The notes beneath the pieces were generated by a model, which did not search any database, was not told where the DNA came from, and was given only the letters and a program-made list of their open reading frames with translations. A program made the position numbers and the translations under genes. From positions 682,001-746,000 of the forward strand of contig JACJWI010000001.1 in NCBI GenBank assembly GCA_020637215.1: a DNA stretch of 64,000 nucleotides, in the 5' to 3' direction. Positions 55,684-63,999 of the stretch are shown here, one piece after another (within the stretch, counting starts at the first letter, position 1; each line of letters starts with the position of its first letter). This DNA is from Microthrixaceae bacterium (GTDB taxonomy: Bacteria > Actinomycetota > Acidimicrobiia > Acidimicrobiales > Microtrichaceae).

Positions 55684-57072
55684 TCACGGCGGCGGAGGTA
55701 GCACGGCGGTGACGTCGTCGGGCGTCGTGACCGGGTTGACCACGCACAGCCGCAGCACCGTCTCACCCCGCCACGTCGTCGGCACGACGAAGCCGACCTG
55801 GTCACGGGCCAGACGCTCGCAGTGGTCGCGGTAGCGCTGCGGGGTCCACCCGGGCCGACGGACCAGGAGCACCGACAGCTCGGGTTCCATGACCAGCTCC
55901 AGGTGCTCCGAGGCCCGGACCCGGGCCGCGGCGAGCTCGGTGACCTCGATCGTGCGGTCGACCGCGGCGGCGTAGGCATCGGTGCCGTGCACGACCAGCG
56001 AGAACCAAAACGGCAGGCCGCGGGCCCGTCGGCTCAGGTGCGGGGCGTAGTCGCTCGGGTTCCACTCCCCGTCGTTGACCGCCTCGAGGTACTCGGCGTG
56101 CTGGGTGAAGGTCCGTCGGGCCTCCTCGGGCTCCCGGTACAGCACCGCGGCGCAGTCGTAGGGGGCGAACAGCCACTTGTGCGGGTCGATGGTGATCGAG
56201 TCGGCGCGCTCGATGCCGTCGAAGAGGTGGCGTCGCGACGTCGAGCAGAGCGCACCGCCGCCGTACGCGGCATCGACGTGGAACCAGGCCCCGCAGCGGG
56301 CGGCCAGGTCCCCGACCGCGTCCAGGTCGTCGACCGAGCCGGTGTTGGTCGTCCCCGCGGTGGCGACCACCGCCGCGACCCGCTCGCCGAGCGACTCGAT
56401 GCCGCTGAGCGTCGCCGGATCGAGCTCGGCGGGCCGGAGCCTCCCGCAGTCGTCGTCGGGGACCAGGAACGGCTCCAGGTCGAGCAGCTCCAGGGCCGAA
56501 CCGATCGACGAGTGGGCCCCGCGTGACAGAACCACGACCGGAGAACCCGAGGCGGCACCGCCGCGTCGGCGCCAACGGTGACGGGCCGCCGCCAACGCCG
56601 ACAGGTTGGCGATCGAGCCGCCCGACACGAAGGTGCCACCCGCGCCGTCGGGCAGGCCCGCCCGATCCGCCAACCAGCGCAACGCCGCGTTCTCGGCGTG
56701 GACCGCGCCGGCGCCCTCCATCCACGAGCCGCCGTAGATGTTGCTGGCGCTGACGAGCATGTCGAACGCGGTGGCGGCCTCGCTCGCCGAGTTGGGCACG
56801 AAGGCGAGGTAGCGGGGGTGGTCCATCGACAGGCAGGCCGGGGCGATCACGTCGGTGAACAGGCGGAGGGCCCGCTCGCCACCCAGCCCGGATCCGGTGA
56901 TCATCGTCCCCGCGGCCGCCGCGAGATCATCCGGCGTCCGGGCCCCGTCGAGCGGTGGCGGGTCGAGGGTGAGCCGGTCCCGCGCCGCGTCGATCACCGC
57001 CTCTCGCAGGATGTCGTCGGGCCGGTGCAGTCGCAGACCCGGGTCGTCGGACACGGGACCAGTCTCGTGCAC
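55684..57072 (-). CDS. PLP-dependent group II decarboxylase
   Basis: A 462-residue decarboxylase of the aromatic/diaminobutyrate/glutamate type. Landmarks: MDHPRYLAFVPNSASEA, FVSGGSIANLSALAAARH (PLP-phosphate loop), AWFHVDAAYGGGALC (Asp to the pyridine nitrogen) and SITIDPHKWLFAPYDC with the Schiff-base Lys near residue 300. The substrate (aromatic amino acid, aspartate, or diaminobutyrate) is not resolved. ATG at 57072 or GTG at 57054 are both possible. It converges on the MCD-like gene with 22 bp between stops. Confidence 0.88.
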   Translation of the reverse strand: MHETGPVSDDPGLRLHRPDDILREAVIDAARDRLTLDPPPLDGARTPDDLAAAAGTMITGSGLGGERALRLFTDVIAPACLSMDHPRYLAFVPNSASEAATAFDMLVSASNIYGGSWMEGAGAVHAENAALRWLADRAGLPDGAGGTFVSGGSIANLSALAAARHRWRRRGGAASGSPVVVLSRGAHSSIGSALELLDLEPFLVPDDDCGRLRPAELDPATLSGIESLGERVAAVVATAGTTNTGSVDDLDAVGDLAARCGAWFHVDAAYGGGALCSTSRRHLFDGIERADSITIDPHKWLFAPYDCAAVLYREPEEARRTFTQHAEYLEAVNDGEWNPSDYAPHLSRRARGLPFWFSLVVHGTDAYAAAVDRTIEVTELAAARVRASEHLELVMEPELSVLLVRRPGWTPQRYRDHCERLARDQVGFVVPTTWRGETVLRLCVVNPVTTPDDVTAVLPPPP

Positions 57073-57186
57073 GGTCGGCTTCGACGGGCGCGCAACTCAA
57101 ACGGGCGCGCCGCACCTCCAAGGCTGACCTGCATGCCCCCGACTCATCTGTTGGGAGATCCGGTCTGTGGGGCGATCCGGGGGGTT

Positions 57187-57244
57187 TCAGGTGGGGTCGC
57201 TGCCGTTGGCCTGCGACGGCCCCGGACTCGGCTCCCCCACCTGA
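57187..57244 (-). terminator. Nested hairpin after the small dodecin-sized gene
   Basis: TCAGGTGGGG at 57187-57196 and CCCCACCTGA at 57235-57244 are exact complements, with an inner GCCGT/ACGGC stem between them. The structure lies 24 bp beyond the stop at 57269 of the minus-strand gene and upstream of the decarboxylase start. Terminator is the likeliest role. Confidence 0.45.
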
Positions 57245-57268
57245 TCCCCCGCCCCTGACCCCGAGCTG

Positions 57269-57580
57269 CTAGGCGGCGTAGGCCACGGCGGTGGTGATGG
57301 GACCCATGGCCGAGTCGAGGTCGAGCACCACGCGGGAGTCGATCTCGATGAACTCGCCCAGGGCAAGGCTCGTCTCCAGCATGAGCGCCGCCGCAGCATC
57401 AGCGTCGGCGACCCGGGACACGGTGACTCCCCCGCTGCCGTCGACGGCGATGTACCAGCAGAGCCGTTCCGACGACGTCAGCTCGGCCTCACGGGCTTCG
57501 GTCTTGCCCCAGACCTCCATCATCCGCTGCGCCTGCTCGGGTGACAGCGGCCGGGCCTTCCAGGTGGTGCACACCAACAT
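57269..57580 (-). CDS. Small DUF3303-like protein
   Basis: A 103-residue alpha/beta protein beginning MLVCTTWKARPLSPEQAQRM, with ELTSSERLCWYIAVDGSGG and ALGEFIEIDSRVVLDLDSAM. The MLxxxTWKxRP start and overall size recall DUF3303 ferredoxin-like proteins. Function unknown. The ATG at 57580 follows GAGGGGAGGGC, a good ribosome site; the longer in-frame start at 57733 adds Gly/Arg/Thr-rich residues and is rejected. Confidence 0.65.
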   Translation of the reverse strand: MLVCTTWKARPLSPEQAQRMMEVWGKTEAREAELTSSERLCWYIAVDGSGGVTVSRVADADAAAALMLETSLALGEFIEIDSRVVLDLDSAMGPITTAVAYAA

Positions 57581-57756
57581 GTGCCCTCCCCTCGTTGCGA
57601 CGCTCGCCCACCCTCCGGTCAGAGGCGTCGGGTCGACCGTACGCCCGCCCCGCCCCGATGTGAACGTCCGATCGGACACTTCGACCGTTCCACCCCCGCC
57701 CGATGTCGATGTGCGACACTCCCGTGGCGTCACCCCCCAGCACCAGGAGTCCTGAG

Positions 57757-58563
57757 ATGTCGACCCGCTACCTGCAGATGATCCGCATCGGCGGAGCCGT
57801 CGCGATCGCCGCCCTGTTGACGACCGCGGCGTCGTGCGGAGGCGACGACGAGAAGTCCACCTCGGGCCGACGTCCGAGCTCGACGACGACCACCGAGACC
57901 GACTCGACGCCGACGACGTTCGACGATCCCGCCGACGCCTGGGCCCAGGACGCCCAGGCCTACCGGGGCCAGGACGGGACGACGTACGAGCAGACGTGCC
58001 CGGGTGGCGGTTCAGCCGGTCCGGTGTGGGGGGCAGGCGTCTACACCGACGACTCGTCGATCTGCACCGCCGCGGTCCAGATGGGGCTCATCACGTTCAA
58101 GACCGGCGGTGACGTCACCTATGAGATCGGCCCGGCCAAGGACGCTTTCGAGGGTGGTGAGGCCAACGGGGTGACGTCGCAGTCCTACGGTGCGTACGGC
58201 GGGAGCTTCACGTTCCCCGACGCGCCTCCCGGCAGCGTCGAGTTCGCCGCCGGAGCGGAGTCGTGGAACCGCAATCTGGCGGACCAGCGCGGCAAGGACG
58301 GCACCAAGGTCACTGTGGTCTGCTCGGCCGACGGCCAGGCCGGATCGGTGTGGGGCAGCGGCCCGTACACCGACGACTCGTCGGTCTGCACCGCCGCGGT
58401 GCACGCCGGACTGATCACCCTCGCCGAGGGCGGAACCGTGAACGTCGAGGTCGCCGCCGGCGAGAGCAGCTACAAGGGCTCCGCCGCCCACGGGGTGACC
58501 AGCTCGGACTACGGAGCGTTCGACGGCAGCTTCACGTTCCCGAGCGATCAACCCGCCGGCTGA
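57757..58563 (+). CDS. Lipoprotein with two LCCL domains
   Basis: A 268-residue lipoprotein: signal GGAVAIAALLTTAASC with lipobox AASC, an acidic/Thr linker, then two LCCL domains (~66-150 and ~165-260). Each has the family pattern: YEQTCPGGGSAGPVWGAGVY / VTVVCSADGQAGSVWGSGPY, then YTDDSSICTAAVQMGLI / YTDDSSVCTAAVHAGLI, and a GVTSxxYGAxxGSFTF end. Both conserved cysteines of each domain are present. LCCL domains are mostly known from animals and plants, with scattered bacterial cases; they are thought to bind ligands such as lipopolysaccharide. AGGAG precedes the ATG by 8 nt. Confidence 0.8.
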   Translation: MSTRYLQMIRIGGAVAIAALLTTAASCGGDDEKSTSGRRPSSTTTTETDSTPTTFDDPADAWAQDAQAYRGQDGTTYEQTCPGGGSAGPVWGAGVYTDDSSICTAAVQMGLITFKTGGDVTYEIGPAKDAFEGGEANGVTSQSYGAYGGSFTFPDAPPGSVEFAAGAESWNRNLADQRGKDGTKVTVVCSADGQAGSVWGSGPYTDDSSVCTAAVHAGLITLAEGGTVNVEVAAGESSYKGSAAHGVTSSDYGAFDGSFTFPSDQPAG

Positions 58564-58593
58564 GCCGACGGCACGAAGGGCCGGGATCGGCCG

Positions 58594-59412
58594 GTGATCC
58601 GACTGGTGGTGACCGACCTCGACGGGACGTTCTGGGACGAAGACCTGGCGGTCCCCGAACCGCACCGACAGACGGTCGCCGCGCTGCGGGACCGGGACGT
58701 CGAGGTCATGGTGGCGACCTCCCGTCGGCACCGGGTCGTCGCCGAGCATCTCGGCCGCGCCGGCCTCGCCGTCGCCGCGGTGGTGCTGGACGGGGCGATG
58801 GGCGTCCACCTCGGCACCGGCATCCGCTTCCACGACGCCCGGTTCCCGGCACCCGCCGCGCACCGGGTACTCGAGGCGTTCCGTCGTCACGGAATGGAAC
58901 CGTGCGCGTACGTCGACGAGGCGGACATCGACGTCGTGCTGCCACCGGAACCGGCGTCATGTCCGGCCTACGTCGAGTACCTGCGTCCGATCGCCCGCAC
59001 CGGCAACCTCGACGAGTTGGTTTCGGCCGGAGGCGTGTACGGCTTCTCGGTCCTCGGACGGGACCGCCCCGATCTGTCACCGATCGCCTCCACGATCGCC
59101 AGGACGGGTGCCGAGACGACGCTGTTCCCCGAGGACCGGTTCGACGGGTGGGGTCTGGTGGTCGCGCCGCCGGCGGTGACCAAGTGGAACGGCGTGGCGG
59201 CATACGCGGCCTCGATCGGGGTCAGCCCGGAGCAGGTCCTCGCTGTCGGCGACGGCGACAACGACGTCGACATGCTGCGCCGTGCCGGCACCGCGGTCGC
59301 GGTCCGGGGCGGCACCGAAGGTGCGCTCGATGCCGCCGACCACCTGATCGACCCGCCATCGCGTCACGGCTGGGCCGCCATCGTCGAGCTCGCCACGTCC
59401 GGGCACGCGTGA
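58594..59412 (+). CDS. HAD-family (Cof-type) phosphatase
   Basis: A 272-residue HAD hydrolase: motif I VTDLDGTFWDED with the nucleophile Asp, motif II VATSRRH, a C2-type cap domain in the middle, motif III Lys in VTKWNGVAAYA, and motif IV LAVGDGDNDVDMLRRAG. Cof-type enzymes dephosphorylate sugar phosphates and similar small metabolites in the cytosol. GTG start. It lies 30 bp after the LCCL lipoprotein gene on the same strand, possibly co-transcribed. Confidence 0.88.
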   Translation: MIRLVVTDLDGTFWDEDLAVPEPHRQTVAALRDRDVEVMVATSRRHRVVAEHLGRAGLAVAAVVLDGAMGVHLGTGIRFHDARFPAPAAHRVLEAFRRHGMEPCAYVDEADIDVVLPPEPASCPAYVEYLRPIARTGNLDELVSAGGVYGFSVLGRDRPDLSPIASTIARTGAETTLFPEDRFDGWGLVVAPPAVTKWNGVAAYAASIGVSPEQVLAVGDGDNDVDMLRRAGTAVAVRGGTEGALDAADHLIDPPSRHGWAAIVELATSGHA

Positions 59413-59557
59413 CCCCACGGGCTGGCGGGGCTGTGAAAGTCCCACGCCATGTGTACCCCACGGGACCAACGCCATGTGCGTCCGTCCGGTCTGTTCCCCT
59501 GTGGCCGGCCAGCGCGTCCTCAGCACGGTTGCGGGCCGGTGGTGCGAGAATGGAGCG

Positions 59558-59875
59558 ATGACGACGGCACGGACGCTGACGCCACAAGGGCACGAGATCA
59601 ACGCTGATCGTCTCGCGGAAGTGTGCAGGAGGTACGGGATCTCTGAGTTGTCGGTCTTCGGTTCGGTCGCCAGGGGTGACGCCGGGCCCGCCAGCGATAT
59701 CGACCTGTTGTTCGTGCTCGAACCGGATGCCCGCCTCGGGTTCGCCCTGTTCGACCTCGAAGCCGAACTCGCAGAGATCTTCGATCGTCCGGTCGACCTG
59801 TTGCCGAGAGAGTCGGTTCATCGACTGATCCGAGACGCGGTGTTCGCCGAAGCCGAGGTCGTGTATGCAGCGTGA
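59558..59875 (+). CDS. mntA: MntA-type nucleotidyltransferase antitoxin
   Basis: A 105-residue minimal nucleotidyltransferase: ELSVFGSVARGDAGPASDID followed by LLFV, giving the GSxxRG loop and the DxD metal site, and an FDLEAELAEIFDRPVDLLP second half. In known systems MntA silences the HEPN toxin HepT by adding AMP to a tyrosine of its RX4HXY motif. The stop overlaps the downstream hepT-like start by 11 bp, the usual gene order. GAGAAT stands 6 nt before the ATG, in place of a clear ribosome site. Confidence 0.82.
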   Translation: MTTARTLTPQGHEINADRLAEVCRRYGISELSVFGSVARGDAGPASDIDLLFVLEPDARLGFALFDLEAELAEIFDRPVDLLPRESVHRLIRDAVFAEAEVVYAA

Positions 59876-60524
59876 GGTGCTGCTGGTCGCCGAGATCATC
59901 GATGCGGCCGAACGCATCGTGTCGCTGACGTCCGGTGCCACAGTCGCCTCGTTGGACGCGGACCGGGATCGTCGCGAAGCGTTGCTGTGGAGCTTCACCG
60001 TGTTGGGAAAAGCCTCGGGTCAACTCGACGAGGACCTGAGGTCGAAGTTCCCGCACGTCCAGTGGCGCGCGGCGACCGCATTGCGGAACCGGATCGTGCA
60101 CGGCTACTGGCAGATCAGCACCTCGATCCTGCTGACGACGGGGCAGGACGACAGGTCGCGGCGGACCCGGCTCGCTCGGTATGGTGCGGGCCTGATGAGG
60201 GAGGACCGACGGGTTTCCCATGGCCGCCTCCGGGCGTTGGTCGCTCTCGCGTCGATCGCACTCGTGGCCATGGTCATCGTGGGTCAGTTCCTGCTGCGGC
60301 GAACGCTGCACGATCTGCCGGCCTGCAAGGTGACGGCGGCGTCCGTCGCGACCGATCGAGCGAACTCGCCCGACGAGCGCCACTACACCGGTGGCGACCA
60401 CCCCACCGACCCCTCTCCGGGCGATGTCTACAGCTGCGCCTCTGGTCCTGTGACCGGCGAGAAGATCTGCGAGTACGAGGTCACGCTGGTCCGAACCCGT
60501 GTGGTCGACTGCCACGCCGTCTAG
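59865..60524 (+). CDS. hepT: HepT-type HEPN toxin with added membrane and exported tail
   Basis: A 219-residue protein. Residues 1-95 are a HEPN domain with the toxin motif R74-NRIV-H79-G-Y81 (RX4HXY), the RNase residues and the tyrosine modified by MntA. Normal HepT ends at about 110-120. Here the frame runs on into a basic segment, a membrane helix at ~122-144 (LRALVALASIALVAMVIVG), and a Cys-containing polar tail with four cysteines. Either a deletion joined a truncated hepT to a second gene whose own start could be M111, or this is a membrane-tethered toxin variant. Confidence 0.65.
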   Translation: MQREVLLVAEIIDAAERIVSLTSGATVASLDADRDRREALLWSFTVLGKASGQLDEDLRSKFPHVQWRAATALRNRIVHGYWQISTSILLTTGQDDRSRRTRLARYGAGLMREDRRVSHGRLRALVALASIALVAMVIVGQFLLRRTLHDLPACKVTAASVATDRANSPDERHYTGGDHPTDPSPGDVYSCASGPVTGEKICEYEVTLVRTRVVDCHAV

Positions 60525-60567
60525 GTAAGCAAGGTGCGGTTTCGCGACCGACCGGGGGAAACCGGAG

Positions 60568-60641
60568 TGGGCGTGGAGGGCTTCGAACCCCCGACTCCCT
60601 GCTTGTAAGGCAGGTGCTCTGACCAACTGAGCTACACGCCC
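60568..60641 (-). tRNA. tRNA-Val (anticodon TAC)
   Basis: A 74-nt cloverleaf on the minus strand: acceptor GGGCGTG/CACGCCC, D-arm AGCTCAGTTGGTCAGAGC, anticodon arm CCTGC-CTTACAA-GCAGG with anticodon TAC, and T-arm GGGGG-TTCGAAG-CCCTC. Discriminator A; the CCA end is not encoded. It reads valine GUA (and possibly GUG) codons. Confidence 0.95.
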
Positions 60642-60747
60642 GGAAGTCGACGAGCGTACCTGCGGCCCAGCCTCCTCCATCGACCTCCGGATTCTCATGA
60701 CTCCTCGCGCCACCAGTGGCGCTGACGGTCATCGGAATCGAATCCCG

Positions 60748-60760
60748 TACGATCCGAACA
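60748..60760 (+). promoter_or_regulatory. Leaderless-type -10 element before the SDR gene
   Basis: TACGAT at 60748-60753 is followed by six bases and the ATG at 60760. Same arrangement as at glpD and the Nudix gene; no ribosome site. Confidence 0.5.
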
Positions 60761-61602
60761 TGCTCTCCGGAATCGCCGACAAGGTCGCCGTGGTCACCGG
60801 CGCCGCCCGCCCCCGCTCGATCGGTCGGGCCACCGCCCGACGCCTGGCGGCCGAGGGGGCCCGGGTCGCATGCCTCGACATCGCCCGCCCCTACGACGAC
60901 TTCCCCGATTACGCCGTGGCCACCGCCGACGACCTCGACGAGATCGTCGAGGAGCTGCGCGCCACCGGCGCCGAGGCCGTCGCGGTGCGAGCGGACGTGT
61001 CCGACGAGGACCAGGTGACCGCCGCGATCGCCGAGGTCGGCGAACGCCTGGGTCGCGTCGAGCTGCTCGCCAACGTCGCCGGCGGGTCCGGGGCGGGGAT
61101 GGGCGCCGCTCCCCTGCTCGGGTTGACCAAGGGCGAGTTCCAGCGGGTGCTCGACGTCAACCTGGTCGGCACCTGGTTGGTCAGCCGCGCGTGCGCCGAG
61201 GTGATGATCGAGGCCGGCACCGGCGGACGGATCGTCAACACGTCCTCGCAGGCCGGCAAGGTCGGGTGGCCGATGATCGGCGCCTACTCGGCGGCCAAGG
61301 CCGGGGTCATCAATCTCACCCAGGTGATGGCCAAGGAGTGGGCGGCGTCGCAGATCCTGGTCAACGCCGTGTGCCCCGGCACGGTCGACACCGACCTGGT
61401 CAACCCCGGGAACCTGTTCGTCGACCTGATGGACGCCGCGCAACCGGACGGCTTCGGCGGCTGGGTCGGCCGGGAGATCCCGATCGGACGCATGCAGACC
61501 GCGGAGGAGGTGGCGTCGGTGATCGCGTTCCTGATGTCCGACGACGCCCGCTACATCACCGGTGAGGCGGTCAACGTGTCGGGCGGGCAGATGATGGCGT
61601 GA
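60760..61602 (+). CDS. Short-chain dehydrogenase/reductase
   Basis: A 280-residue SDR. NAD(P) motif VVTGAARPRSIGRATARRLA (with a TGxxxxSIG variation often seen in the mycofactocin- or acyl-type SDRs), CLDIARPYDD with Asp after strand 2 favouring NAD(H), LLANVAGGSG, catalytic Ser in VNTSSQAGK, and YSAAKAG (YxxxK). The C-terminus ITGEAVNVSGGQMM is typical. Substrate unknown. ATG 6 nt after a -10 element. Its 3' end overlaps the convergent Nudix gene by 32 bp. Confidence 0.9.
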   Translation: MLSGIADKVAVVTGAARPRSIGRATARRLAAEGARVACLDIARPYDDFPDYAVATADDLDEIVEELRATGAEAVAVRADVSDEDQVTAAIAEVGERLGRVELLANVAGGSGAGMGAAPLLGLTKGEFQRVLDVNLVGTWLVSRACAEVMIEAGTGGRIVNTSSQAGKVGWPMIGAYSAAKAGVINLTQVMAKEWAASQILVNAVCPGTVDTDLVNPGNLFVDLMDAAQPDGFGGWVGREIPIGRMQTAEEVASVIAFLMSDDARYITGEAVNVSGGQMMA

Positions 61603-62098
61603 GGCCCGATCCGGCCAGGTCGATGCGTCCGTCGCGGGCGAGCGCCACCAGGGCGGTCGCGGTCTCGGGCTGCAGCTCCGGCAGCTCGTCGGGCAGGAAC
61701 CACGCTGTGCCCACGATCTCCGGCGAGCTCGGTCGGACGTCGTCGAGCGCCGCGGTCGCCGCGGGTCGGGCCAGGAACACGACGTCGACGCGGCGGGGGA
61801 CGGGCTCGACCACCACCACCGGCTCGCCGATCAGCTCGACGGCCAGGTTGACCTCCTCGAGGGTCTCGCGGGCCGCGGCGATGTCGACCGGTTCACGGCG
61901 CTTGGCCAACCCGCCCGGGGTGCCCCACCGAGGGGCGTAGGAGTGCCGCACCAGCAGGATCGCCCCGTCGCGACGCTGCACGATGCAGATCGCGCCCACG
62001 GTGTACTTGGGGGTGCCGAAGCGCACGATCCAACGCCGGACGCGTCGGGGCAGCACCCGGAACACGCGCAGCAGCACCCGTTGGACGGCGTCGATCAC
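61571..62098 (-). CDS. Nudix hydrolase
   Basis: A 175-residue protein with an N-terminal amphipathic helix (RVLLRVFRVLPRRVRRWIVR) and a Nudix domain: GTPGGLAKRREPVDIAAARE then TLEEVNL is the full box (GX5EX7REX2EE), preceded by LLVRHSYAPRW. It probably cleaves a nucleoside-diphosphate-linked compound. The basic helix could attach it to the membrane. GTG start. It overlaps the SDR gene at their 3' ends. Confidence 0.88.
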   Translation of the reverse strand: MIDAVQRVLLRVFRVLPRRVRRWIVRFGTPKYTVGAICIVQRRDGAILLVRHSYAPRWGTPGGLAKRREPVDIAAARETLEEVNLAVELIGEPVVVVEPVPRRVDVVFLARPAATAALDDVRPSSPEIVGTAWFLPDELPELQPETATALVALARDGRIDLAGSGLTPSSARPTR

Positions 62099-62164
62099 CC
62101 CGCCACGATACGGCGCAGCGGCTCGAACCGGTCGGGCGGATCGGCACCGCCGACGGGTTCGTGG

Positions 62165-62965
62165 TCAGCCGGTGGGGCCCCGGGCGCTCATCAGCGCGTC
62201 GAGCAGCTGGGACGTGGCCGCGGAGACCGGCGTGCGGCGCACGCCGTGGCCGAGCTCGACGAGCGGTCGGCCGTCCAGGTCGGCCACCACCCCGCCGGCC
62301 TCGCCGATCAGCAGCACACCGCCCAGGTAGTCCCACGGTCCGAGGGCGTCGCCGGCACAGTCGACGGTTCCGTCCACCGACCCGTCGGCCACCGCGCACA
62401 GGTCGAGGGCCGTCGCTCCCAGCGCCCGGTACTGGCGCCAACCGAGGTGCTGCGCCGGGTACCCGTTGAGAACGACCAGAGCGTCGGCCGGTCGCTGCAC
62501 CGACGAGACCCGCACGGGACGGCCGTCGCGGAACGCTCCCCCACCCCGGAACGCCGAGTAGCGCGTCCCGGTGGCCAGGTTCACCACCAACGCGGCGAGC
62601 GGACCCTCCGCGTCGACGGCGCAGAGGCTGGTCGCGTACCACGGCAGTCCCCGGCTGGCGTTCGTCGAGCCGTCGACCGGGTCGACGACCACGATCAGAT
62701 CGTTGCCCCGGTCCTCCATCCCGGACTCCTCGCTGAGGACCCCGACGCCTGCGGAGCGCAGCACCGACAGCGCGGCGGCATCGGCGACCAGATCGATGCG
62801 GTACTGACCGGGTCGCTCCCCGCGGTCCCGCCAGCTGGAGTCCGACTCGGCCCCGTCGACGTCGAGGCGGTCCTTGGCCAGGGCGCCGACCACGGCGGCC
62901 ACCGTGCGGTCGAGCAACAGCTGGACGGTGCGGACCGAGCGGGAGTCGGACGCGTCGGAGCTCAC
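62165..62965 (-). CDS. Inositol monophosphatase-family protein
   Basis: A 266-residue Mg-dependent phosphatase. Metal-site motifs: VLSEESGMED (Glu), VVVDPVDGSTNASRGLP (DPxDGST) and GPWDYLGGVLLIGEAGGVV (WD...EAGG). These match inositol-phosphate, FBP and PAP phosphatases of the family; the substrate cannot be told apart. Conservative replacements keep all acidic ligands. The GTG at 62965 gives a normal N-terminus; 63106 is an in-frame extension rejected because it overlaps the divergent gene's start. Confidence 0.88.
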   Translation of the reverse strand: MSSDASDSRSVRTVQLLLDRTVAAVVGALAKDRLDVDGAESDSSWRDRGERPGQYRIDLVADAAALSVLRSAGVGVLSEESGMEDRGNDLIVVVDPVDGSTNASRGLPWYATSLCAVDAEGPLAALVVNLATGTRYSAFRGGGAFRDGRPVRVSSVQRPADALVVLNGYPAQHLGWRQYRALGATALDLCAVADGSVDGTVDCAGDALGPWDYLGGVLLIGEAGGVVADLDGRPLVELGHGVRRTPVSAATSQLLDALMSARGPTG

Positions 62966-63035
62966 GGATCGAGGGTACCGGTCCCCGCGCAACGTGGTTT
63001 CACGGGGCCGCCCCCGGCTGGCAATCTGGTGGGCG

Positions 63036-63602
63036 ATGGCAGTCATCGACGTCGCCGGTTTCGTGGCGGACCTCAAGAACCACGCCGCGGACCACGGCTT
63101 CCACATCCACGACGAGCGGCACTTCGTCGAGACCTACTCCATGCGCCAGGCGTGGGAGGTGGACCTGCACCCCGAGGAGGCGTGCGGCGGTCCCGTCGAG
63201 TTCCACCTGGCGGTCGAGGTCGACCCTCGCACCGTGCTCGCCTTCGAGGACCAGGTGCTGGAGCTGCCCGAGGGCGACGAGCCCGAGGAGCGCCACCAGC
63301 TCCCCATGACCTTCACCTGGTCGCTGCCGCCGCTGCCGCACTGCCCGGACCTGCTGCTGCTCGCCACCGAGTTGGCCGGCATCGGCGGCCCTGACCTGCC
63401 GCTCGAGGTCTCGGCGGTCGACTCGTTCCAGTCGGTGACGGACCCGTCCGAGCGGACCCTGACCGTCGTCGCCCGGGTCCCGGTCAGCCTCAGCCAGGTC
63501 TACATGGGTGAGGAGATGCTCTGCGACGCCCTTGAGCGATGCCTCGAGGTCAGCCGCTTCCTGCTCGACGGCGCGCCGTCCTGGCTCGACGGCGAGGCCT
63601 GA
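63036..63602 (+). CDS. Conserved-looking hypothetical protein
   Basis: A 188-residue soluble acidic protein: VIDVAGFVADLKNHAADHGF, RHFVETYSMRQAWEVDLHPE, GGPVEFHLAVEVDPRTVLAF, a middle with PMTFTWSLPPLPHCPDLLLL, and LYMGEEM-type C-terminal helix LCDALERCLEVSRFLL. Regular helix/strand alternation and high third-position GC show it is a real gene. I do not recognise the family. An AATCT element lies about 9 nt before the ATG. Confidence 0.65.
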   Translation: MAVIDVAGFVADLKNHAADHGFHIHDERHFVETYSMRQAWEVDLHPEEACGGPVEFHLAVEVDPRTVLAFEDQVLELPEGDEPEERHQLPMTFTWSLPPLPHCPDLLLLATELAGIGGPDLPLEVSAVDSFQSVTDPSERTLTVVARVPVSLSQVYMGEEMLCDALERCLEVSRFLLDGAPSWLDGEA

Positions 63603-63618
63603 TGGAGAACACCCGCGG

Positions 63619-63999
63619 TCACAGGAAGTCGTGGGCCATCAGGTTCCGGAAGCAGAACCACCCGGGCACCGCCGGGATGAACGTCGCGGTGACCTGGTAG
63701 GCCAGCGACGCGGCAACCGCCACCTCCTGGCTCGCCCCGACCGCGGTGAGCAGACCGGCCACCCCGACCGAGCTGACCGCGGTCGCCCCGCCGGGCACCG
63801 GCACCGCGAACGCCAGGGTCGACACCCCGGTGTTGATGAGCACGATCGTCCAGAAGTTGACCGGCGGACCGAACGCGGCGACGCAGCAGTAGAGGACGAA
63901 CGCGTACATCAAGGCGTTGGCCGCCCACCCGAACACCAGCTGGCCGAGTTGGCGGGGCGAGCGCAGCGCCGATGACACGATCGCCCAGGCGTTGCGGAC
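63619..63999 (-). CDS. YbhN/UPF0104-like membrane protein (C-terminal part)
   Basis: The frame is open to the window edge, so the N-terminus is missing. The 126 visible residues hold about three helices: ALMYAFVLYCCVAAFGPPV, TIVLINTGVSTLAFAVPVPGG and AGLLTAVGASQEVAVAASL. The sequence FAVPVPGGATAVSSVGVAGLL closely follows the conserved PxPGGxGxxE region of the lysylphosphatidylglycerol-synthase-like transmembrane family. The role is unknown; some relatives act in lipid flipping. A GTG at 63978 inside the frame is not the true start. Confidence 0.75.
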   Translation of the reverse strand, partial: VRNAWAIVSSALRSPRQLGQLVFGWAANALMYAFVLYCCVAAFGPPVNFWTIVLINTGVSTLAFAVPVPGGATAVSSVGVAGLLTAVGASQEVAVAASLAYQVTATFIPAVPGWFCFRNLMAHDFL

